From Acetobacter garciniae (GTDB taxonomy: Bacteria > Pseudomonadota > Alphaproteobacteria > Acetobacterales > Acetobacteraceae), in the NCBI RefSeq assembly GCF_017377735.1, contig NZ_JAFVMH010000004.1, positions 218,416-282,415 of the forward strand: DNA of 64,000 nucleotides, read 5' to 3'. Below, in pieces: positions 44,514 to 53,115 of this stretch. How positions within the stretch are numbered: the stretch's first letter is position 1; every line of letters starts with the position of its first letter. Position numbers and translations under genes: made by a program. The notes beneath the pieces were generated by a model that did not search any database, was not told the DNA's origin, and saw only the letters and a list, made by a program, of their open reading frames with translations.

Positions 44514-45719
44514 TTAGACCTGAATGCCGGATAAGGAGCTGACTTGGCAAGGCTGCTGTCCCATTATCTCAGCGTAGCGGACCGGATCGGTAGCGCCTTC
44601 CGTATTGATGACAAAAACACGCGATGTTCCATCAAGTCCGAGGGCTGCGCGTTTCCTGGGGGATGCCATGACACGGAGCAGGCCGGCAAGCCCCACTCCC
44701 CCGCTTTCGCCCGAGATAATGGGCGGGTCATCCCCCGCGGGGTGGCCCAGACGCTGCATGATATGGACTGCGTCTTCCTCATCGACCGTCATGAAGGCAT
44801 CAGCGGTGCGGGCCAGGATACGCCAGGCAGTAAGGGAGGGTTTATAGCATTCCAGCATGGCCATGATGGTGGGCTGGGTGGCAGGAACCGTCACAAGCTG
44901 CCCTGCCTCCGCCGTTTTATAAAGACATGCAGCGCGCGCGGGTTCGACCACCGTAAAGACCGGCCGCGCGGCACCCATTACAACCGCCAGATGCCCGGCA
45001 ACGGCCGCCGCAATTCCCCCAACACCTGCCTGCACGAAAACATGCGTCGGAGGACGAGACATCTGGCGCAACGCTTCACAAACCAGATTGGTATAGCCCT
45101 GCATGACAAGACCGGGAATATACTCATAACCGGGCCATGAGGTATCCGATATGGTAATCCAGCCATTATCGGCGGCCGCCTGCGCAGCGGCGAAGACCGA
45201 CTGATCGTAGGTTCCATCGACATGCCGGATTTCTGCACCGAAACGGGCGATAGCGGCAATGCGATCCGGGCTTACCCCTTTATGGACAAAAATGACCGCT
45301 TTTGCCCCTACCGCAGCAGCACCCTGTGCGACGGCGCGCCCATGATTGCCATCCGTCGCGCAGGCGAATGTCATCCCTGCGGCAATGGCGCGTACCATCG
45401 CACCATACAGTTCGGATACATCCACCACCCGTCCTTCCTGTTGGACGGCTTTTTCCAGCACCAGCCGGGCGACTGCGAAGCCACCGCCGACCGCCTTGAA
45501 GCTCCCTAATCCCAGCCTCTGCCCTTCATCCTTGACATGAATGCTGCCTATTCCAACCTCCCGCGCCATTTCGGGCAGGCTATATAGCGGCGTCGGTGCG
45601 CTGTGCTCTTTCATGCTCAGGAACCGTTCCACTTCCTGCACCGCATTTCTACCCACCAGGAGCGTGTCAGATGAAGAAAGGGGCTGGTTATGGGACGAGC
45701 TGTTATTCAGAAGAAACAT
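44514..45719 (-). CDS. dpaL: Diaminopropionate ammonia-lyase
   Basis: 401 residues, fold-type II PLP enzyme. APTPLYSLPEMAREVGIGSIHVKDEGQRLGLGSFKAVGGGFAV contains the PLP lysine in GSFKAVGG; CATDGNHGRAVAQGA and SGESGGVGLAGLL hold the phosphate. These are DpaL/YgeX signatures. It turns 2,3-diaminopropionate into pyruvate and two ammonia. I start at MFLLNN, which gives the family length and has GGGAG 12 bases upstream; the longer frame adds 40 residues of unlikely sequence. It heads an operon with the M20 hydrolase and is divergent from an Lrp gene. Confidence 0.88.
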   Translation of the reverse strand: MFLLNNSSSHNQPLSSSDTLLVGRNAVQEVERFLSMKEHSAPTPLYSLPEMAREVGIGSIHVKDEGQRLGLGSFKAVGGGFAVARLVLEKAVQQEGRVVDVSELYGAMVRAIAAGMTFACATDGNHGRAVAQGAAAVGAKAVIFVHKGVSPDRIAAIARFGAEIRHVDGTYDQSVFAAAQAAADNGWITISDTSWPGYEYIPGLVMQGYTNLVCEALRQMSRPPTHVFVQAGVGGIAAAVAGHLAVVMGAARPVFTVVEPARAACLYKTAEAGQLVTVPATQPTIMAMLECYKPSLTAWRILARTADAFMTVDEEDAVHIMQRLGHPAGDDPPIISGESGGVGLAGLLRVMASPRKRAALGLDGTSRVFVINTEGATDPVRYAEIMGQQPCQVSSLSGIQV

Positions 45720-45780
45720 TGTTACATAATCTCCCAATGCGTGCCCGCAAACATATTGCAAGACCCGTGAATTATCTGCT

Positions 45781-45791
45781 GTATTAAATAG
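45781..45791. promoter_or_regulatory. GTATTAAATAG motif, possible Lrp site
   Basis: In the dpaL/Lrp divergent promoter; repeated exactly at 46589 before the M24 gene. Both are followed by T-rich sequence. Confidence 0.4.
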
Positions 45792-45829
45792 TATCTTTTG
45801 CATTTTTGTTTCATGAAAGTGGGGGTTCC

Positions 45830-46339
45830 GTGTCTTCATCTGCCGATGTGTCCGACCTTGACCGGTTTGACCTTGCGATCCTGGACATTTTGCAACGTGA
45901 CAATACGACGCCCCAACGCGTCATAGGTGAGGCAGTGAACCTTTCCGCTCCTTCGGTACAGCGCCGGATTAAGCGCATGGAAGAAAGCGGCGTGATCAAG
46001 GCCAATGTATCAATCGTCAATCCCGGGTCCGTCGGGTGTAACATAACGGTTCTGGTGGAAGTGGAAGTCGTAACCGAGAGCGCTGAACTGATCGAAGCCG
46101 CCAAACAGAGCTTCGCGACATGTCCGCAGGTCCAGCAATGCTATTACATTACCGGGGATACCGATTTTTTTCTCGTTATGCTTGTCGCGACAATGGCGGA
46201 ATACGAGCAGTTAACCAAAACGCTTTTTTTCGGGAATAATAACGTGAAGCGGTTTCGTACAACCGTGGTCATGGATCGGGTCAAGATCGGCATGACCGTA
46301 TCGCCTCCCGGCTTCACGAAAAACCAATCGCATTCATAA
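45830..46339 (+). CDS. Lrp/AsnC family regulator
   Basis: 169 residues. N-terminal HTH: DRFDLAILDILQRDNTTPQRVIGEAVNLSAPSVQRRIKRMEESGVI. The C-terminal RAM domain (VLVEVEVVTESAELIEAAKQSF; VQQCYYITGDTDFFLVMLV) binds an amino acid and forms the oligomer. It is divergent from dpaL, so it probably activates or represses the diaminopropionate operon in response to an amino acid. The start is taken as GTG with GGGGG five bases before; a TTG at 45806 is the alternative. Confidence 0.87.
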   Translation: MSSSADVSDLDRFDLAILDILQRDNTTPQRVIGEAVNLSAPSVQRRIKRMEESGVIKANVSIVNPGSVGCNITVLVEVEVVTESAELIEAAKQSFATCPQVQQCYYITGDTDFFLVMLVATMAEYEQLTKTLFFGNNNVKRFRTTVVMDRVKIGMTVSPPGFTKNQSHS

Positions 46340-46653
46340 TGCCTGTTGGAATGACAGGGGCGTTGCCTCCATCTCTTCCCGCTCATGCCGGACTCGAAAC
46401 AAAATTTCACGAATACAGGGAAAATAGAGCGCTTTTTTTATCGGTTTTGCAATATTTATAAAACGTGCTTGGCCTGCTGGCTCGAACCTGCGGCAAAGAT
46501 CTGGTTCGAAAAGCCAGCCATCTTATTTATGTTTTCTGACCAGGGTCATATTAGGAATAGTCCAATGTTCATGATGTGAATGAAGGTCGTATTAAATAGA
46601 TATACTTTCATATCACGACATAGGATTTATATATCCCTGTCAAAGGAAGAGAA
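46340..46653. other. AT-rich promoter region of the M24 gene
   Basis: About 310 bases, AT-rich, with no supported gene. It contains the GTATTAAATAG copy at 46589. Confidence 0.45.
46589..46599. promoter_or_regulatory. GTATTAAATAG motif, second copy
   Basis: 55-65 bp before the M24 gene. It is identical over 11 bases to the copy at 45781 and extends to GTATTAAATAGATATAC, partly dyadic. Confidence 0.4.
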
Positions 46654-47832
46654 ATGACAGCTATGCGTAAGCCCCCTCAGAGAGGATTCTGTCCGTCCGA
46701 GTTTGCGTTGCGGCTACAGAAGATGCAATCGATCCTACAGGCGGAGCAACTGGACGCGGTATTCGTCACTTCTCCATCAAACATCCGCTATTTCACCGGA
46801 TTTGATTCGCAATTTTGGGAAAGTCCGACCCGCCCGTGGTTTGTAGTCGTCCCGCGTGAAGGATCCATCATTGCCGTAATCCCTGAAATCGGCGCACCTG
46901 AAATGGCACGAACCTGGGTAGATGATATCCGTACATGGCCTTCTCCCTGCCCGGAAGATGACGGGGTTTCCCTTATGGCAGCCACCCTGTCCGCCGTTCC
47001 GCGCCGCTTCGGCCGCATTGGAGCAGAAATGGGGCGCGAGATGGCGCTCCGTATGCCGGTTGCGGATTTCCTGGCTTTGCGGGGCCGTATGCCCGAGACG
47101 GAAATCGTCGATGGAACACCCGCATTGTGGCGTGCCCGAATGATCAAGACAGAAGCGGAAGTGGCACATATCCGGTTTATCTGCGAGGTGGCGAGCGATG
47201 CCTATATCGGATTGCCTGACTTGGTTGCGATCGGTGACACCGAACGGACGGTCGTTAAACGTCTGCGCGCGGATATGTGCGCTCGCGGTGCAGACAACGT
47301 ACCCTTCATGCCAGCAATTTCCGGGCCGGGCGGTGTGCCGCAGATTGTCTGTGGACCACAGGATCGGGTGCTCACGCATGGGGATGTCCTGTTCATTGAT
47401 ACCGGCGCGACCTATGACGGCTATTTCTGTGATTTCGACCGTGTTTACGCCGTGGGCGCAATCGATGACGCGGCACGACGGGCCAATGAGGCAATATGGG
47501 AGGCGACGGAGCTGGGAATTCGTGCGGCGCGGCCCGGCGTGACGATGGAATCGGTCTGGAAAGTCATGGCGCAAGCCCTGCAGGATGCGGGGTCGATAGG
47601 GAATAATGTCGGCCGACTGGGACACGGCCTGGGAATGCAGTTGACAGAACCCCCATCGTTCCGGGCTGGTGATGAGACTATCATTCAACCCGGGATGGTC
47701 CTGACGATCGAACCCGGCATGGAGTATGCCCCGGGCAAGATGATCGTACATGAGGAAGACATCGTTATCATGGACGATGGAGCCCATCTCCTCACGATCC
47801 GGGCTCCGAAGGAAATGCCCGTTATTTCCTGA
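46654..47832 (+). CDS. M24 family hydrolase (Xaa-Pro peptidase / creatinase-like)
   Basis: 392 residues: N-terminal creatinase domain (LDAVFVTSPSNIRYFTGFDSQFWESPTRPWFVVV) and C-terminal pita-bread domain. Metal ligands are visible: Asp in FIDTGATYDGY, Asp in FCDFDRVY, His in LGHGLGMQLTE, Glu in TIEPGMEY and Glu in HEEDIVI. With all five ligands it is more like Xaa-Pro dipeptidases or dimethylpropiothetin/ectoine hydrolases of the family than creatinase, which lacks metal. AAGGAAGAG precedes the ATG. It is followed by an amino acid permease. Confidence 0.85.
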   Translation: MTAMRKPPQRGFCPSEFALRLQKMQSILQAEQLDAVFVTSPSNIRYFTGFDSQFWESPTRPWFVVVPREGSIIAVIPEIGAPEMARTWVDDIRTWPSPCPEDDGVSLMAATLSAVPRRFGRIGAEMGREMALRMPVADFLALRGRMPETEIVDGTPALWRARMIKTEAEVAHIRFICEVASDAYIGLPDLVAIGDTERTVVKRLRADMCARGADNVPFMPAISGPGGVPQIVCGPQDRVLTHGDVLFIDTGATYDGYFCDFDRVYAVGAIDDAARRANEAIWEATELGIRAARPGVTMESVWKVMAQALQDAGSIGNNVGRLGHGLGMQLTEPPSFRAGDETIIQPGMVLTIEPGMEYAPGKMIVHEEDIVIMDDGAHLLTIRAPKEMPVIS

Positions 47833-47884
47833 CAATATAGTCAGTTATGACGTTCAACCTCCTTCTTTGACCCTAACGTAACAT

Positions 47885-49258
47885 GTGGTGTGGCCCGTGA
47901 CGTATAGACCCGACCAGAATGCGGATAACATACTGGATGCCAGCCCGGACTTTGAAAAGCCATTGGGCGGCCGGCATGTTACGATGATCGCCCTGGGGGG
48001 CATGATCGGTATAGGCCTGCTGGTTGGGAGCGGGGCCGGAATACGGCAGGCAGGCCCGTCGGTTCTCATAAGTATACTTTATGCAGGCCTTCTGGTGTTC
48101 CTGGTCATGAAGACCTTGTCCGAACAAATGCGCGTCGATCCGGGGCGTGGCTCATTCCTGTATTATATCGGTGCCGGAAACGGGGCATGGTCTGTCTTCG
48201 TCAGTGGGTGGCTTTATTGGCTTTACTGGGTCATGGTCATGGCGGTTGAAGCCTTGGGAGGCGGCGAAATACTCCAACCCTATGTATCGTCACCCGTATG
48301 GCTGACAGCACTTCTTCTGATTGTGTTTGTCACAGCGATAAATATCATATCGACCAGGCTGTTTGGAGAAATAGAATTTATACTCACGTTATTTAAGATC
48401 ACGTTTATTGTATGCTTCTGTCTCATATGCATCTGGTTTCTTGCTTCGGATTTTTACACCATCAAAAATGCTTTTGGTGTCAATCTGATTGGAAAACCCT
48501 TTTTCCCTAATGGCATTCGTGCAACATTATATAGTGTACCCATCATCATGTTTACCATGGCTGGGTCAGAAGTTATTACTCTTACGACCAAAGATACAGA
48601 TTGCTCCAGTGAACAACTCGCCTGGCTGTCACGGCTCGTCGGTATCAGAATGGCGGGATTTTATCTTCTGCCAATTTTTTTCGTGTTGCTTATTCTGCCA
48701 AGCAATAGCCTTCAGCCCGGGCAATCTCCATTTGCGGCCGCGTTTAAAAATATGGGCTTCGACTATATGGTTATAGTCATAAACGCCGTGATCGTCTTGA
48801 CACTGGTCTCGTGCCTTAATTCCAGTATCTATATCAGTTCTCGCGTTTTGGTGAGCTTGGAGAGTGCCTCTCATGCGCCACGAATCTTTATGGGGAAGGA
48901 AGCCGGGTCACCCTTCCATGCCATCCTGATGTGTTCTCTCGTCAGTATGACTATGGTTCTGTTTGCATTTTTTGTCAGCTCCCGAGCCTTTGATTTTCTT
49001 CTTAATTCCAGCGGATGTGTTGTTCTGATTGTCTATTTCCTGATTACCACGTCTTTTCTGCGTTGCGTAAAAACCAGAAATGATGTCGTCTCATCATACA
49101 GCGTGATAGGGGCGTTCATTGCAGCGCTCATGATCTTTGGCACATCGATCTGCCTTTTCTTTGATGAGAATATGCGGGCAGAAGCGGTGGTCTGCGGTAT
49201 TCTGGTAACAGGCACCTATTTTTTCTACCGGCTTTATATGGCCCCAGCCAAAATCTGA
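47885..49258 (+). CDS. APC-family amino acid permease
   Basis: 457 residues, about 12 helices. The opening, GRHVTMIALGGMIGIGLLVGSGAGIRQAGPSVLISILYAG, is the AAT-subfamily signature (GABA permease, AnsP, LysP). It imports an amino acid with protons, probably the substrate of the lyase/hydrolase genes nearby. The start is uncertain: GTG at 47885, 47888 or 47897, none with a good ribosome site. The second half is more AT-rich than its neighbours. Confidence 0.85.
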   Translation: MVWPVTYRPDQNADNILDASPDFEKPLGGRHVTMIALGGMIGIGLLVGSGAGIRQAGPSVLISILYAGLLVFLVMKTLSEQMRVDPGRGSFLYYIGAGNGAWSVFVSGWLYWLYWVMVMAVEALGGGEILQPYVSSPVWLTALLLIVFVTAINIISTRLFGEIEFILTLFKITFIVCFCLICIWFLASDFYTIKNAFGVNLIGKPFFPNGIRATLYSVPIIMFTMAGSEVITLTTKDTDCSSEQLAWLSRLVGIRMAGFYLLPIFFVLLILPSNSLQPGQSPFAAAFKNMGFDYMVIVINAVIVLTLVSCLNSSIYISSRVLVSLESASHAPRIFMGKEAGSPFHAILMCSLVSMTMVLFAFFVSSRAFDFLLNSSGCVVLIVYFLITTSFLRCVKTRNDVVSSYSVIGAFIAALMIFGTSICLFFDENMRAEAVVCGILVTGTYFFYRLYMAPAKI

Positions 49259-49307
49259 CCCTGCTTACATCGTGCGGGGGTCAAACCGGCTCAGAACGCG
49301 GGCCGCA

Positions 49308-50231
49308 CTATCGCTCCATTGGGTCAGTGCGCCCTGCGTCTGGGTTCCGGGTGGCCGAGACGATGCAGGAGATCAGGCGCCGGATCTCGACCGATAGGTG
49401 ATTTTTCTTGTAGATTGCCGATATAGTCGACGTATATCGCGCTTCCGATGTTAGTTCACGCAGCTCGCCTTTCGCAATCAGAGATCTGGCAACGTGTTCC
49501 GGAAGGTAGCCAACATAGGCACCTGATCGAATCAGCAGCATAGCGGCTTCGATCGAATTGACGTGTGCTGTGATCCGCCCACGGAACGGGATTGATTTGC
49601 GGCTGGTTTGCGTCAGATAGTCCCTGAATAGGCTGGGAACGTCGGTCAGTTCCTCAAGCGAACACTCCATGGTCTTGTCAAATAATCTGTGCCCTTTGGC
49701 ACAGACCAGAATATTGGTCTCACCCATCAGCGGATCGTAAAGCAAGCCGTCGAAACTGTGGAAAGAGGGAGCAATGCCGATATCATAGCCGCTATCGAGC
49801 ACCCTGCGTTCGATTTCGGTGGGATCCAGAATATCTACGGATAATTGGATACTGGGATACGTTTTGACGTAAGTGTCGAGGATAGCCGAAAGTGAAAAGC
49901 TACTGCTCGACTGAAGAGCATCGCAAACGCAGATTTTGACTTCCCCAAAGGCGCGTTCACGTGCCCGGGCAATGGCGACGTTATAGTCGTTTGCAGCTCC
50001 GACAAAACGGCGGGCGGCTTCTACGACGACCTCTCCCCTTGGGGTCAACCTCAGGCCGGAGCGACCACGCTGGCACACGGAAAAGCCGAGGCGCGTTTCC
50101 AGCTTCTTGATATTCATGCTGATCGCCGAAGCGCGACAACCAAGATGCGATTGTGCTGCACGAAAACTGCCGCATTCGACAACGGTCAACAACACGCGCA
50201 GGAGATGCAGGTCCGGCTGTTCGAAACGCAT
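49308..50231 (-). CDS. LysR family transcriptional regulator
   Basis: 307 residues. HTH: DLHLLRVLLTVVECGSFRAAQSHLGCRASAISMNIKKLETRLGFSVCQRGRSGLRLTPRG; the effector domain runs from about 95. GGGAG lies seven bases before the ATG. It is convergent with the permease and divergent from the DUF1989 gene, which is the likely target. Its first 80 residues closely parallel the LysR at 33064. Confidence 0.9.
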   Translation of the reverse strand: MRFEQPDLHLLRVLLTVVECGSFRAAQSHLGCRASAISMNIKKLETRLGFSVCQRGRSGLRLTPRGEVVVEAARRFVGAANDYNVAIARARERAFGEVKICVCDALQSSSSFSLSAILDTYVKTYPSIQLSVDILDPTEIERRVLDSGYDIGIAPSFHSFDGLLYDPLMGETNILVCAKGHRLFDKTMECSLEELTDVPSLFRDYLTQTSRKSIPFRGRITAHVNSIEAAMLLIRSGAYVGYLPEHVARSLIAKGELRELTSEARYTSTISAIYKKNHLSVEIRRLISCIVSATRNPDAGRTDPMER

Positions 50232-50513
50232 AATTGTCTCCCGTGAAACAACGGTAGTGGTTATTATACCATGCCATTTTCCGATTATAATATCAGGAAA
50301 TTGATAATCCCAAATCAGCCTAACCTTCCTGTCATTCACATCGTCAGGCTGGCTTTTTTTGGCAGTGTGAATTTTTACGAACCTCGAAACTGTCTTTCCC
50401 GCCAGCCAACGCAGAAACCTCAAACATGGATCAATGACCGTTGAACTATGAATATCCCACGAAGGACTTATCCCGCAGACCTCCGATGCCGTATGGTGGG
50501 GAAGGTTTCAGCA

Positions 50514-51152
50514 ATGGGAGATATTGGAATGCCGACGCTAACCCTGCCAAAAGGCACGCAGATCATTCATAGGGAAACGGTGGCAGCTAAAGAGCCCTGG
50601 TCCCGCCAATTGGCGCCTGGTCAATATCTGACGATTGTCGATCTCGAAGGGCAACAGGCGGTCGATTTTCTGTGTTACAGCGCTGGTTTGCCAATCGACC
50701 GCATTAACCTTCCCAATACGAATAAACTCAATAAATCTCTATATATTACAAAAGATGCGAAGATATATTCCGACCTTGCGAAGGTTATGTTCTCGGTAGT
50801 CGAGGATACTTGCGGCTTTCATGACACCCAGGCTGGCTGTTGCAGCTGCGAGATTGATAAGGTGCGCTATAATGTCACAAAGACCGAAAGCTGCCGCACC
50901 AACTTTATTTCCGAGTTATCGCGATGGGCGCTAGGCCCGTCGGAAATTGTTTCGAACATCAACTTTTTCATGCGTGTAAAGTTCGATGCAGAAGGAACTC
51001 TCAATATCACCGACGGCATTTCGAAAGCGGGCGATTATGTAACCCTCAAAGCGGAAATGCCGGTTGTTGCCGTCATCTCCAACTGCCCTCAGCAAAACAA
51101 TCCGGCCGCAGGTTTCGGGCCAACACCGATTGAAGTGATTATCTCCGCCTGA
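50514..51152 (+). CDS. DUF1989 (urea carboxylase-associated) family protein
   Basis: About 212 residues. Family core: LAPGQYLTIVDLEGQQAVDFLCYSAGLPIDRINLPNT, then VEDTCGFHDTQAGCCSCEID and NFFMRVKFDAEGTLNI. DUF1989 proteins (UAAP1/2) accompany urea carboxylase or guanidine degradation, but here no urea carboxylase is near. The Cys/His cluster may bind a metal. The start may be ATG 50514 (GGAAGG upstream) or 50529 (GGGAG upstream). It is divergent from a LysR gene and probably belongs to the nitrogen-compound module on its left. Confidence 0.8.
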   Translation: MGDIGMPTLTLPKGTQIIHRETVAAKEPWSRQLAPGQYLTIVDLEGQQAVDFLCYSAGLPIDRINLPNTNKLNKSLYITKDAKIYSDLAKVMFSVVEDTCGFHDTQAGCCSCEIDKVRYNVTKTESCRTNFISELSRWALGPSEIVSNINFFMRVKFDAEGTLNITDGISKAGDYVTLKAEMPVVAVISNCPQQNNPAAGFGPTPIEVIISA

Positions 51153-51506
51153 ACAACCCGGAACAGGCCTTGTCCCGGATGACCCCGATGGAGCCCGAGG
51201 GGAAAGCTTTTCGGCGACAGGGCTGCTGAGCGTAGCCCGAAGGCGGAACGGGACAGGCCAACTGAAGCTTTGAGCTACCGTCATTGCCCGAGATCGTCAG
51301 TCTGTAATTTCGATGTTTCTTGCTCTTTCGGGTGGCGCTTCTCGCCGCCATCATGCCGCTCTCGTCAGTGATTTGAGGGAGATGTGTGAGACTGCCATAT
51401 TTACGAAGGAAACTGTATATTTAATAATATTATTGACTCATTAAAAGCGTTCTATTTATATATATGACGTTCATAGATTGTGCTTAGGCACGTGAAGGAT
51501 AACGTC
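51153..51506. other. Intergenic stretch with AT-rich island
   Basis: About 350 bases. The first half is GC-rich, with no recognised gene (a 71-codon leftward frame at 51139-51354 has no family). Bases 51405-51475 are very AT-rich and should be the promoter of the desulfinase-like gene. Confidence 0.45.
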
Positions 51507-52547
51507 ATGTCGGACCGTCTTTCTCCCTCCTCCCCCGCCGTTTCATCAATCTGGTATACGCGCTGCCCCGTTCCCACCGCGACCGGTATCGCCCTGGAAA
51601 AGGGCTGGCTGGCGGCAAGTTTTCGCGAACAAGGCATCGAACTGCGGTCCCTGCGCGACTCTCCGGAAGAACACGTGCGCAGCGCGCATTTCAACCATCA
51701 CCTATTCGGCCTGTTCCGCGAGGGCGGGAACATACCGGCCATATGGGCCCGCGCACGGGGGCAGGATACTGTCGTTGTAGGGCTGACCTGGGTGGATGAG
51801 GCGCAGTTCATTCTGGTCCGGCCCGAGAGCCCCATTTTCAGCGTCGCGGATCTGGCTGGCAAAAGCCTGGCCCTGCCGACACGCCCGGATGATACGATCG
51901 ACTTTGCCCGCGCAATGGCGCTGCACGGCTATGTCTCCGTTCTGGCGAGTGAGGGGTTGACCCTGGACGACGTCACGATACGCGAAATCAAGGCCGGCCC
52001 GACCCGTTTTGCGCAAAGCGGCGGCGATACCAGACCCTGGCGCGATGTCATTGCCGACGCATTGCTCAGCGGTCAGGCCGATGCCATCTACACCAAGGGC
52101 GCGCAAGCCGTGGCGCTGCAACGCGAACATGGGTTGCGAATTATCGCCGATATCAACGCTTTCACGGACAAGACGCTCAAGATCAATAACGGAACGCCGC
52201 GCCCGGTCACGGTCGACCGCCTTTTTGCCCGGACGCGGCCCGATCTGGTGGCGCGTTACCTTGCCGTGCTGCAACGCGCGGCGTTATGGGCAAAAACGCA
52301 TGAACAGCAGGTCTTTGAAATCGTAGGGCGTGAAACCAGCACGACCGCATCAGCCGCCCAGGCGGCCTATGGCGCGGGCTTGCCGCACAGCCTGGAAATA
52401 CGGCTGAATCCCGAATGGATCAATGCTTTGGAAATCCAGAAAAATTTCCTTCTCCAGCACGGTTTTCTCAAGGCGGATTTTGATATCCATTCATGGATCG
52501 ATGCACGCCCCTTGCAGGAAGCCGCGACCCTGGCCTTGTCGGCCTGA
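51507..52547 (+). CDS. DszB-like sulfinate desulfinase (periplasmic-binding fold enzyme)
   Basis: 346 residues, no signal peptide, NMT1/SsuA-like fold. It aligns with the desulfinase DszB through YTRCPVPT (DszB YSNCPVPN) and AHFNHH...FREGGNIP (DszB VHF...RFGGEIPP). Cys20, His61, Arg71 and Gly74 fall on DszB Cys27, His60, Arg70 and Gly73, with identical His-Arg spacing. DszB removes sulfite from 2'-hydroxybiphenyl-2-sulfinate using that cysteine. Later LKINNGTPRPVTV also sits where DszB has its lid strand. It is therefore likely a C-S-cleaving enzyme, with an unknown sulfinate substrate, and not a transport protein. AAGGA precedes the ATG. Confidence 0.75.
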   Translation: MSDRLSPSSPAVSSIWYTRCPVPTATGIALEKGWLAASFREQGIELRSLRDSPEEHVRSAHFNHHLFGLFREGGNIPAIWARARGQDTVVVGLTWVDEAQFILVRPESPIFSVADLAGKSLALPTRPDDTIDFARAMALHGYVSVLASEGLTLDDVTIREIKAGPTRFAQSGGDTRPWRDVIADALLSGQADAIYTKGAQAVALQREHGLRIIADINAFTDKTLKINNGTPRPVTVDRLFARTRPDLVARYLAVLQRAALWAKTHEQQVFEIVGRETSTTASAAQAAYGAGLPHSLEIRLNPEWINALEIQKNFLLQHGFLKADFDIHSWIDARPLQEAATLALSA

Positions 52548-52550
52548 AAA

Positions 52551-52578
52551 AACGGGCCCGTCAAGCAACCGGCCCGTT
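52551..52578. terminator. Bidirectional terminator
   Basis: AACGGGCC (52551-52558) and GGCCCGTT (52571-52578) pair exactly between convergent genes. On the minus strand the stem is followed by a T run. Confidence 0.75.
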
Positions 52579-52977
52579 CTAGTACACATCCTGCGCGGAA
52601 AGCCGCATATTGACGATCATATCAGGCAGGTCCGCGCAGTTCATATTGCCAAAAGGTGGCAATACACGCAGCTGCGCGGGCAAAAGATCCGGATACAGGT
52701 CGGCAAGGAACCGCATGACGAAAGCCACCCGTTCGTCAGACAGGAAATAGATCGTATGGCGGCCTTCGCGCCGCCCTTCTATCAGCCCCGCTTCGCGCAG
52801 AGAAGTGATCTGCTGCGACAAGGTGGGCTGGCGAATGGACAGGACCAGTTCCAGTTCCGCAACCGAGCGGGGGCCTTCAAGCAGGCTGCCCACAATGGCC
52901 AGGCGGTTGGGATTGGCAAGCTGCTTGAGCAGTTCGAGCGCATCGTCGGCAGGCTGATCGTCTGCAATTTTTGTCAT
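52579..52977 (-). CDS. ArsR family regulator (BigR/SqrR-like winged helix)
   Basis: 132 residues: LLKQLANPNRLAIVGSLLEGPRSVAELELVLSIRQPTLSQQITSLREAGLIEGRREGRHTIYFLSD is the ArsR fold with the QPTLSQQ recognition helix of the BigR/SqrR branch. That branch senses sulfane sulfur through two cysteines. Here the first cysteine position is Gly (IVGSLLEG), and the only Cys is near the C-terminus (NMNCADL). AAAGGTCG precedes the ATG. It sits between two sulfur-module genes and probably controls the AT-rich promoters of the module. Confidence 0.85.
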   Translation of the reverse strand: MTKIADDQPADDALELLKQLANPNRLAIVGSLLEGPRSVAELELVLSIRQPTLSQQITSLREAGLIEGRREGRHTIYFLSDERVAFVMRFLADLYPDLLPAQLRVLPPFGNMNCADLPDMIVNMRLSAQDVY

Positions 52978-53115
52978 GAATCGACCTTTTGGATCTCGTG
53001 ACGGTGCCGGTCTCATAATTCCACGCCGGAACTATGCTTAATTACGGCCCGTACCGCAACCCGTTCCTGGGTTGTTCTGCTTTATCGGCTGGAATCCGCT
53101 GGGCGTGTCGATATA

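Noticed and set aside
51139..51354. 71-codon leftward frame overlapping the DUF1989 3' end
   Set aside because: No family and it overlaps a real gene; not enough to call.
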